Positions 1 through 5,345 of a DNA stretch of 5,953 nucleotides are shown piece by piece. This DNA is from UBA1138 sp036338615 (GTDB taxonomy: Bacteria; Gemmatimonadota; Gemmatimonadetes; Longimicrobiales; Gaopeijiaceae). The position numbers and the translations under genes were made by a program. The notes under the pieces are model-generated. The model saw only the letters and a program-made list of their open reading frames with translations. It was not told the DNA's origin and did no database searches. The stretch's first letter is position 1, and each line of letters begins with the position of its first letter. The DNA lies in contig JAYZBT010000241.1 in assembly GCA_036338615.1 (NCBI GenBank), forward strand, positions 1 to 5,953, written 5' to 3'.

Positions 1-28
1 GTAGTGGGTCAGTTTACTGATCCACTAC
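1..28. repeat. 12-bp inverted repeat (hairpin/operator candidate)
   Basis: The first 28 bases form two 12-base arms (1-12 and 17-28) around a 4-base TTTA loop. The arms match at 11 of 12 positions, and the one mismatch would be a G-U pair in RNA. There is no T-run after the right arm (the next bases are C-rich), so it is not a standard intrinsic terminator. It could be an operator for a dimeric regulator, an mRNA hairpin, or the end of a longer repeat cut by the window edge. It lies about 70 bases upstream of the amidohydrolase start. A weaker second hairpin, with 8-base arms 43-50 and 53-60 and one G-U, follows it. The function is not known. Confidence 0.6.
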
Positions 29-88
29 CCAGCCCCGGCGCCGGTTGCCGTCCGGCGACCCGGTAAGTCAATTGGGCACGACTCTCAT

Positions 89-95
89 GGAGGTG
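89..95 (+). promoter_or_regulatory. Shine-Dalgarno site of the amidohydrolase gene
   Basis: GGAGGTG lies 5 bases upstream of the GTG at 101. This is an almost ideal ribosome binding site at normal spacing, and it supports GTG 101 as the true start. I could not pick out a convincing -35/-10 promoter pair in bases 29-88. Confidence 0.75.
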
Positions 96-100
96 ACACC

Positions 101-1585
101 GTGCCGACTCCTCGCCGTGTATGGTGGGCCCGCACTCTAGCAGGACTCCTCTTCGCAGGATGCGTACTTTCGGCCGATGCGCTCGAGGCCCAGACCGACG
201 TCGTCTACGATGTCGCGATCCTCGGTGGTCGCGTCATCGACCCTGAAACCGGGTTCGATGGTGTGGCGAACGTCGGTGTGCTCGACGACAGAATCGCGGT
301 GGTGACGGCCGAGCCGCTTACCGGAAAGCAAGTCCTGGACGCGACGGGGCTGGTCGTGGCGCCCGGATTCATCGATCCGCTGACCTCGGTCGGGTCCGCT
401 CGTCTTCCCAGCGCGCTGTACAAGGTGACCGACGGCGTGACGACGGTGCTGGGTCTGCACGGGGGCCCGGTCGACGTGGACGGGATGTATCGCGCGATGG
501 AGTCGGAGGAGATGCTGCTCAACTACGGCACCAACGTCGGGCACGGAGCGCTTCGCGGTGCGGTCGGCCTCTCTGCGGGCGACGAGGAAGAGCGCGCGGT
601 CGTGGCCACGTCGGAGCAAATCGACCAGATCGTCGAGTTGGCGCGCCAGGGCATCATGGGAGGCGCGCTCGGCATCGGCTTTGGACTCCAGTACGTGCCG
701 AGCACGAGCGAGCAGGAGGTGTTCCAGCTCTTCGAGCTCGGTGCCCGGTACGGCGTCCCCTTGCACCTCCACATCCGGTACCTCGGGCCGCAGCGACCGA
801 TCAACAGTGTCAAGGCGATTCAGGAAGTCATCGCGACTGCCGCCGCCACCGGGGCGTCGGCCCACATTGCGCATGTGAACTCCACGTCCCCCAAGGACAT
901 CGATCTGGTGCTCGCCCTGTTGGAGGGGGCTGCCGCCCACGGTGTCGACATGTCCGCCGACGCCTATCCCTGGGAGGCGGGATCCACGGGCCTCGAATCG
1001 TCCGTCTTCGACGAGGGCTTCCGCGAACGCATGTCGATCGACTTCGGGGACATCGAGCTGGTCAGCACCGGTGAGCGGCTCACCGAGCAGACCTTCTACT
1101 CCTATCGGGGGGACGAGAAGAGGGATGGGGTGATCGTGCACTTCATCCCGACCGAGACCCTCAGGAAGGCGCTCACCAGTCCGGTGGTCATGGTCGCGAG
1201 CGATGGGGCGATCGACGCACGGGGCCGCGGGCATCCTCGTGGTGCCGGAACGTACGCGCGCTTCCTGCGACGGTACGTGCGCGAGGGCGGTGACCTCACG
1301 CTCGTGGAGGCGATGCGCAAGACCAGCTACCTGGCCGCGGTGCAACTCGAGCAGGCGTCGCCCGCCATGCGGCGGAAAGGGCGCCTGAGCGCCGGAGCCG
1401 ACGCCGACATCGTCGTGTTCGACCTCGGGACGGTTCGTGAGCGGGCCACGTACACGGAGCCGGCACAGACGTCGGAAGGCATCCGGTACGTACTGGTCAA
1501 CGGCGTGCTCGTCGTCGACGACGGAGCACTGGTGGAAGGCCTCGCACCGGGGCGCGCGATAAGGGGGGCACCGGGGGCGCCGTAG
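101..1585 (+). CDS. Secreted amidohydrolase, N-acyl-D-amino-acid deacylase-like, with altered metal site
   Basis: This 494-residue protein starts at GTG with a strong ribosome binding site. Residues 1-27 look like an export signal: RR at 5-6, a hydrophobic stretch at about 12-24, and a plausible signal peptidase cut after ADA at 25-27. Cys21 sits in a poor lipobox (FAGC), so a lipoprotein is less likely. The body follows the amidohydrolase/D-aminoacylase pattern: the N-terminal beta-sandwich opening (ILGGRVIDPETG, 40-51), PGFID (88-92), DGVTT (111-115), VGHGALR (146-152), LHLH (221-224), AHIAH (254-258), DAYPW (287-291), SDG (367-369), HPRGAGTYARFLRRYV (378-393), and the C-terminal ADIVVFD (435-441) and VLVNG (464-468). 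Family members hydrolyse N-acylated D-amino acids or related amides. Here the usual HxH after GFID is replaced by PLT (93-95), and the bridging Cys position appears to be His120. His222/His224, His255/His258 and Asp368 remain. Substrate and activity are therefore uncertain. It stands alone and converges on the MCE operon, with no visible functional link to it. Confidence 0.88.
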   Translation: MPTPRRVWWARTLAGLLFAGCVLSADALEAQTDVVYDVAILGGRVIDPETGFDGVANVGVLDDRIAVVTAEPLTGKQVLDATGLVVAPGFIDPLTSVGSARLPSALYKVTDGVTTVLGLHGGPVDVDGMYRAMESEEMLLNYGTNVGHGALRGAVGLSAGDEEERAVVATSEQIDQIVELARQGIMGGALGIGFGLQYVPSTSEQEVFQLFELGARYGVPLHLHIRYLGPQRPINSVKAIQEVIATAAATGASAHIAHVNSTSPKDIDLVLALLEGAAAHGVDMSADAYPWEAGSTGLESSVFDEGFRERMSIDFGDIELVSTGERLTEQTFYSYRGDEKRDGVIVHFIPTETLRKALTSPVVMVASDGAIDARGRGHPRGAGTYARFLRRYVREGGDLTLVEAMRKTSYLAAVQLEQASPAMRRKGRLSAGADADIVVFDLGTVRERATYTEPAQTSEGIRYVLVNGVLVVDDGALVEGLAPGRAIRGAPGAP

Positions 1586-1592
1586 GGGGGGG
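1563..1592 (+). other. G-tract cluster (G-quadruplex candidate) over the stop codon
   Basis: Runs of 6, 5 and 8 G (1563-1568, 1573-1577, 1585-1592) are separated by 4 and 7 bases. The last run can be split to give a fourth tract, so the segment fits a four-tract intramolecular G-quadruplex pattern on the + strand. It overlaps the last codons and TAG stop (1583-1585) of the amidohydrolase gene. Folding is inferred, not shown. Confidence 0.4.
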
Positions 1593-1641
1593 CACACGCG
1601 CACGGCCTGCCGCTCAGTGGCTTCCGCCAAAGGTGGCCGAG

Positions 1642-1755
1642 ATGAAAATCCATTGGTCCGACGCACAATACGTCGTCGTGGTAACACGACATGAGGGGGC
1701 AACGGGATACGCCATAGACATACATGAGGTAGAGGCGTTCCCCCGGTCGTTCTAG
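1642..1755 (+). CDS. Candidate small protein of 37 residues
   Basis: This is an ATG-to-TAG reading frame in the junction between the two convergent units. AGGTGG (1631-1636) stands 5 bases before the ATG, an imperfect but usable ribosome binding site. The product begins MKIHWSDAQY, continues with a VVVV run, and ends FPRSF. It shows no signal peptide and no domain I recognise. Codon use (several ATA, GTA, ACA and CAT) is less G/C-biased than in the neighbours, which argues either for a recently acquired or poorly optimised gene or for non-coding sequence. Its stop overlaps the stop of the convergent lipoprotein gene by 2 bases (1753-1754). It could be the translated 3' tail of the amidohydrolase mRNA. 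Confidence is low because 37 open codons can occur by chance. Confidence 0.2.
   Translation: MKIHWSDAQYVVVVTRHEGATGYAIDIHEVEAFPRSF
1675..1690. repeat. Perfect 6-bp hairpin in the convergent junction
   Basis: GTCGTG (1675-1680) and CACGAC (1685-1690) form a perfect stem with a 4-base loop, between the stop codons of two convergent genes. No T-run follows on either strand, so it is at best a weak terminator or 3'-end-protecting structure. It also lies inside the candidate small ORF. Confidence 0.3.
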
Positions 1756-2345
1756 AATCTCGCCCCGGCGTGGACCCGCCGCACCGCAGCCGCAATCTCA
1801 TCAGAAAGCTGCGCCAGGGCCCGGCTCAGGGCCGCAACCCGCTGTTCCGCAGCGACCGCGGTCGCATCCTCCTGAATCAGAGAGTTCCCCCGATACAGCG
1901 TTTCTTGTGCGTCACCACTCGTGATTCGCCAAGAGGCGTCGAGCGCCACCGAGCCCGTCGAGTCCGCCTCGAACCGTGTGAAGCGGACCGCGACGCCGTA
2001 GTCCACACCGGCGGATTCGTACCATGGGTAGGCGACGTGGCCGTCCGGCTGTAAAACGCGAACGAGATTCGCCGTCACCGCGCGCGCCACGTTGTCGAGC
2101 AGCGGCTCGGCCCACCTCTCCATCTCGGAGAGGGCCACTTGGTTCTCGTTCAGTCGTGTCACGAGCTCGGAGCGATCGAGGTAGCCTGGCAGCGCCAGCG
2201 GCCCGACGCCCAGAGTGACCGCCAGCGGCTCGCTGTTCGCGGACGTAGTCGCGTTGGCCGTGATGACGTAGAACGTCGAAAGGTCGGCCCTCGGCCCGAG
2301 GCATCCGGCGACGATGAGGAGGGTGCACAGAAGTAAGCGGCGCAT
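1752..2345 (-). CDS. ABC-type transport auxiliary lipoprotein (PqiC/YmbA family)
   Basis: This 197-residue outer-envelope lipoprotein is the last gene of the MCE operon. A short positively charged start (MRR) and hydrophobic stretch lead into the lipobox VAGC, with lipidated Cys15. Residue +2 is Leu, not Asp, which in Lol-type sorting favours the outer membrane. The family core follows: the strand STFYVITA (23-30), LGVGPLALPGYLDR (45-58), a VTRLNENQV segment (62-70), and RWAEPL (77-82), which is highly typical of PqiC/DUF330-type proteins. A C-terminal helix (about 163-192) carries LSRALAQLSDEIA. Length is normal for the family. In E. coli PqiC works with the MCE protein PqiB; here it probably receives the distal end of the MCE needle. 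The start is chosen at ATG 2345 because the ribosome binding site is 6 bases away; GTG 2348 would add one residue. ATG 2345 overlaps the upstream TGA by one base (TGATG), so translation is likely coupled. Confidence 0.9.
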   Translation of the reverse strand: MRRLLLCTLLIVAGCLGPRADLSTFYVITANATTSANSEPLAVTLGVGPLALPGYLDRSELVTRLNENQVALSEMERWAEPLLDNVARAVTANLVRVLQPDGHVAYPWYESAGVDYGVAVRFTRFEADSTGSVALDASWRITSGDAQETLYRGNSLIQEDATAVAAEQRVAALSRALAQLSDEIAAAVRRVHAGARF

Positions 2346-3304
2346 CACGGACCTCCTCCCGGTCTGCCCCTCAGGATCGTGCTGGGATTGCGCTCTAGGT
2401 AGTCGGCAAGGCTCCTGAGCGCGCGACTCGCCGCGCTGAGATCGGTCATCGCGTGCTCGAAGCGCACGAAGAGGGGTGACTCGGGCTCCAGCACTCCCCC
2501 CATGTCGTGAAGCGTCGCCTCGAGCTGCTCCATGGTCGTCTTCGCTTGTTCGGTCGTCTCGAGGAATCCGTCGCGAATCGGGATCAACGTCTCGTCGAGA
2601 TTGGCTACGAGTGCCTGCAGGTCGGCGACTGTCTCGTTCAGGTTCGAGATGGCGTCGGGCAGCTCCTCGAGGGTGCTCGAGAGTGCCGGCGTTGCAGCGA
2701 GAGCACCGATCTCGGCGAAGGCGTCGGACGCCACGGTGACGAGCTCGTCGAGTTGAACGGCCCCGAGCTCCGCGATGATACCTGCGATATCCTCCTCGAA
2801 CCGTTCGAGGCCCGTGTTCAACGTCGGGATCTCGGGGTAGGGGGCACCCACCACAGGAGGCGGTCCGGCGAAGCTCTCGCTACTGATATCGAGCGCGACG
2901 AACTTGCGCCCCGTGACGAGGCTCTCCGTCGCGAGCTCGGCACGGATGCCGAGGCCCAACAGCGTGTCGATGTCGAGCGGGTCGTCCAGACGCGCAGTCG
3001 CTCCGCGGGACTCGAGCCGTTGTCGATCCAGGTCGTAGATCACGGCGATACGGATGTCATCGCTGACCCTCTCCAGGCCGGGTAGATCGAGCAGCACCTC
3101 GACAACCTCCCCGACGTCGATGCCGCGAAACCGCACGGGAGCACCGACGGCGAGGCCAGAGACCGATCCGTCGAAGAACGAGATGACCGTTTGTGTTTCT
3201 CGGAACATCTGCCCCGACCCGAATACCACGACCGAGATCGCCGAGAGCATCACACCTCCCAGCACGAACAGGCCGATCAGGGTTGGATTCGCCTTTCGGG
3301 CCAT
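2345..3304 (-). CDS. MCE-family (MlaD-like) lipid-transport protein with coiled-coil tail
   Basis: This is a 319-residue substrate-binding or channel component of an MCE transporter, anchored in the inner membrane and facing the periplasm. Residues 9-28 form one membrane helix after MARKANPT. A single MCE domain spans about 37-142: FFDGSVSGLAVGAPVRFRGI (43-62) with the following VGEV is the family signature, and LATESLVTGRKFVALDI (124-140) is its typical end. Residues 165-300 are helical with many Leu, Ala and Glu heptad-like positions (EELPDAISNLNETVADLQ), a long coiled coil. The tail NPSTILRGR (306-314) resembles ends of PqiB-like proteins. MCE proteins form hexameric rings that pass lipids between membranes; the long tail suggests a needle reaching toward the lipoprotein encoded next. 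An upstream in-frame start at 3379 would add 25 residues inside the ATPase gene and is rejected, because ATG 3304 has a strong ribosome binding site and lies just past the ATPase TGA. Confidence 0.93.
   Translation of the reverse strand: MARKANPTLIGLFVLGGVMLSAISVVVFGSGQMFRETQTVISFFDGSVSGLAVGAPVRFRGIDVGEVVEVLLDLPGLERVSDDIRIAVIYDLDRQRLESRGATARLDDPLDIDTLLGLGIRAELATESLVTGRKFVALDISSESFAGPPPVVGAPYPEIPTLNTGLERFEEDIAGIIAELGAVQLDELVTVASDAFAEIGALAATPALSSTLEELPDAISNLNETVADLQALVANLDETLIPIRDGFLETTEQAKTTMEQLEATLHDMGGVLEPESPLFVRFEHAMTDLSAASRALRSLADYLERNPSTILRGRPGGGP
2351..2360 (-). promoter_or_regulatory. Shine-Dalgarno site of the lipoprotein gene
   Basis: On the - strand GGGAGGAGGT lies inside the end of the MCE gene. 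The last G of GGAGG is 6 bases from ATG 2345 but only 3 from the alternative GTG 2348. This favours the ATG as the start. Confidence 0.7.
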
Positions 3305-3305
3305 G

Positions 3306-4079
3306 TCAGTCCTCCCCCCTGCGTAGGAATCGGCGCACGCGTTCATTTTCCGCGTGCTCGTACAACTGCGAGGGAACACCTTGAGCGATCATCGTTCGGG
3401 TCTCCGCGTCGAGAAACACACTGTTGGTTCCGATGGCGAAGATGCTCGCAAGTTCGTGGGTGACGACGACAATCGTGGCCCCGAGGCTGTCGCGCAACGC
3501 GACGATCAGGTCGTCGAGCAGCCTTGCGCTGATCGGATCGAGGCCGGCGCCCGGCTCGTCGAAGAAGAGAATGTCGGGGTCGAGCGCCATCGCGCGCGCC
3601 AGTCCCGCACGCTTCTGCATTCCGCCGCTGATGTCGGACGGGTAGTAGTCTTCGAAGCCGGCCAGGCCCACCAACGCGAGCTTGAGCGCGGCGACCTCAC
3701 GGATCTCCGGCGGGGTCAGATCGGTGAACTCCCCCAACGGGAGTCCGACGTTCTCCGCGAGGGTCATCGAACTCCACAGCGCCCCGCTCTGATACAGGAC
3801 GCCCACGCGGCGGATCATCTGCTCGCGGCGCTCGTCGTCGGCTCGGGTGAAGCTCTCGTCGCCGTAGTAGATCTCGCCCTGCGCCGGCTCGTTCAGCCCG
3901 ATGAGGTGCCGGAGCAGGGTACTCTTGCCGCATCCGCTCCCGCCCATGATGACGAAGATGTCGCCGCGCCCGATGTCGAACGTCAGGTCCCGTTGCAGCA
4001 CGAAGTCCCCGTACGCCATCGTCAGATCCTGAACCGAGATCGCCGGAGTCGCGACCTCGCCGGCTGGTTGGGCCTCCAT
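3306..4079 (-). CDS. ABC transporter ATPase, MlaF-like
   Basis: This 257-residue cytoplasmic ATPase powers the MCE transporter through the MlaE-type permease encoded upstream. All ABC motifs are intact: Walker A GGSGCGKST (46-54), Q-loop Gln97 in LYQSGALW, signature ISGGMQKR (150-157), Walker B ILFFDEP (170-176) with catalytic Glu175, D-loop GLDP (179-182), and switch His208 in VTHEL. The QSGALWSSMTLAENVGLPL segment (97-115) and the SGGMQKRAGLARA signature context are characteristic of the MlaF/Ttg2A/Mkl subfamily that serves MCE systems. Length is typical. The start is ATG 4079, which overlaps the permease TGA as TGATG; it has no clear ribosome binding site of its own, so translation probably depends on coupling. 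A longer frame from 4217 would add 46 Arg/Gly-rich residues inside the permease gene and is rejected. The stop is followed after one base by the MCE start. Confidence 0.95.
   Translation of the reverse strand: MEAQPAGEVATPAISVQDLTMAYGDFVLQRDLTFDIGRGDIFVIMGGSGCGKSTLLRHLIGLNEPAQGEIYYGDESFTRADDERREQMIRRVGVLYQSGALWSSMTLAENVGLPLGEFTDLTPPEIREVAALKLALVGLAGFEDYYPSDISGGMQKRAGLARAMALDPDILFFDEPGAGLDPISARLLDDLIVALRDSLGATIVVVTHELASIFAIGTNSVFLDAETRTMIAQGVPSQLYEHAENERVRRFLRRGED
3311..3318 (-). promoter_or_regulatory. Shine-Dalgarno site of the MCE gene
   Basis: GGGGGAGG-type sequence on the - strand ends 6 bases before ATG 3304, inside the last codons of the ATPase gene. It settles the MCE start at 3304 and rules against the longer frame from 3379. 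Confidence 0.75.
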
Positions 4080-5233
4080 CAGAGGCCCAACGCGTAGAAT
4101 AGGAACGCGAACATACCACACGCGACGATGATCGCGACGATGCCCGTGACTACGGCGGATGTCGCCGCGTCCCCCACAGCCGACGAGCTCTTGCCCGACT
4201 GCATTCCACGCAGGCACCCCGCCAGGGCGACGAGCACGCCGTAGACGCTGCCCTTGAAGATTCCACCGACGAGGTCCTGCAGGCTGACCGCGGCCGCCGT
4301 CTGCTGGAAGTACTCGACAGCGGAGAGGTCGAGAACCGTCATGCCGACGAAGGCCCCGCCCAGGATCCCCATCACGTCTCCGTACAGCGTCAGGAACGGC
4401 ATCATGAGGCAGAGCGCCATGATGCGCGGTAGGACGAGGAACTCCAGGGGCGAGATCGCCATCGTTGTCATCGCATCGGTCTCTTGCGTCACCTTCATGG
4501 AGCCGAGTTGGGCGGCGAACGCAGCCCCGCTGCGGCCGGCCATGATGATGCCCGTGATGAGCGCGCCCATGTCGCGCACCATCGCGACGCCGACCAGGTC
4601 CGCTACGTAGATTGTCGCGCCGAAGGTCTGAAGCTGTACCGCACCCACGAACGCCAGGATCAAGCCGAGCAGAAACGTTACCAGGGTGACGATCGGCAAC
4701 GCATCGAAGCCGTTCTGTTGGATCAGCAGTGCCAGATCGGTCCCGCGGAACCGGGCCTTCCCCCGGAGAGCCCGGCCGAACGCCAGTGTGACCTGACCGA
4801 CGAACTCGATGTCGCTCCAGAAGAGGTAGTGGGTGTGGAGGGTCCTCTCGCCGAGCAAGGCGATCAACCGCCGATCGCCGTCGGCCGAGCGGGCGTCCTC
4901 CTTCTCGGGAACCGCTTCGGCGAGCGCGAGAAGTCGCTGGAGCCCATCCGGCAGCCCCGATGGATCTACGACCACGCCACCTTCACGGCCCATCCTCGAT
5001 ACACCGACGAGGAACGTCAGAATCCCGCTGTCCCACGTGCCGAGCCCTTCGGCATCGAAGCCGATACGCCGCGGCGGGTCGGCGCCCAGCTCGCGCTCGA
5101 CGAGTTCGGTGGAGGGAAGTCCCTCCTCGAGCCGCCACGTTCCAGAGAGTCGAATCAGGAGGGACCCGTCGCCAGGGCGATCGAGGGTCACTCTCCCGAC
5201 GGGAGGGACGGCGGTAACCATGACAGCCAACAT
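4079..5233 (-). CDS. MlaE-type permease with N-terminal STAS domain
   Basis: This 384-residue inner-membrane permease (numbered from ATG 5233) is the first gene of the operon. Residues about 14-110 are a STAS-like domain: LLIRLSGTWRL (25-35), then GLGTWDSGILTFL (63-75), where Ser69 sits at the position of the conserved Ser/Thr of STAS proteins. A linker and an amphipathic segment (about 130-160) lead to the MlaE permease domain, about 165-384, with roughly five or six hydrophobic helices (for example 183-202 and 363-382). The family motif GRSGAAFAAQLGSMKVTQETDAM (233-255) is clear, with ETDAM where EIDAL is common. In E. coli the STAS protein MlaB is separate and binds the ATPase; here it is fused. 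The start is uncertain: ATG 5233, ATG 5221 and TTG 5242 are all in frame and none has a good ribosome binding site. All precede the first STAS strand. Confidence 0.93.
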   Translation of the reverse strand: MLAVMVTAVPPVGRVTLDRPGDGSLLIRLSGTWRLEEGLPSTELVERELGADPPRRIGFDAEGLGTWDSGILTFLVGVSRMGREGGVVVDPSGLPDGLQRLLALAEAVPEKEDARSADGDRRLIALLGERTLHTHYLFWSDIEFVGQVTLAFGRALRGKARFRGTDLALLIQQNGFDALPIVTLVTFLLGLILAFVGAVQLQTFGATIYVADLVGVAMVRDMGALITGIIMAGRSGAAFAAQLGSMKVTQETDAMTTMAISPLEFLVLPRIMALCLMMPFLTLYGDVMGILGGAFVGMTVLDLSAVEYFQQTAAAVSLQDLVGGIFKGSVYGVLVALAGCLRGMQSGKSSSAVGDAATSAVVTGIVAIIVACGMFAFLFYALGL

Positions 5234-5267
5234 GCGTGGCAAGCGGCCGATCCGCGAGGTGCCGAGG

Positions 5268-5286
5268 TGTGGGAAGTTCTCCCACA
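5268..5286. promoter_or_regulatory. Perfect 7-5-7 inverted repeat upstream of the MCE operon
   Basis: TGTGGGA (5268-5274) and TCCCACA (5280-5286) are perfect complements around 5 bases. The repeat ends 35 bases before ATG 5233 of the first operon gene. Its size and symmetry suit a dimeric repressor site, or a leader hairpin in the mRNA. No matching -10/-35 elements are obvious nearby, and the regulator is unknown. Confidence 0.4.
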
Positions 5287-5326
5287 GTGGTAGGACGCGG
5301 ACCTCGACCTGTGGACCGGTGGGACG

Positions 5327-5345
5327 CTCCGTTGAATGGACGGAG
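5327..5345. repeat. Perfect 6-7-6 inverted repeat
   Basis: CTCCGT (5327-5332) and ACGGAG (5340-5345) pair perfectly around 7 bases, about 95 bases upstream of the permease start. It could be a second control site of the same promoter region, or a chance palindrome in GC-rich DNA. Confidence 0.3.

Noticed and set aside
1586..1751. Intrinsic terminator between the convergent genes
   Set aside because: I looked on both strands. The only perfect stem is 6 bp, and no T-run follows any stem.
137..1801. 554-codon open frame on the - strand opposite the amidohydrolase gene
   Set aside because: Its product is Arg/His/Gly/Asp-rich with no domain pattern, while the + strand has a strong ribosome binding site and a clear family match. 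Long antisense frames are expected in high-GC genes.
2507..3085. 192-codon + strand frame opposite the MCE gene
   Set aside because: It is an Arg/Glu-rich shadow with no domain, lying entirely inside a well-supported gene.
3354..4097. 247-codon + strand frame opposite the ABC ATPase
   Set aside because: It is antisense to a complete set of ABC motifs and has no recognisable domain.
4484..5293. 269-codon + strand frame opposite the permease
   Set aside because: It is a charged, His/Arg-rich shadow of the STAS-MlaE coding sequence.
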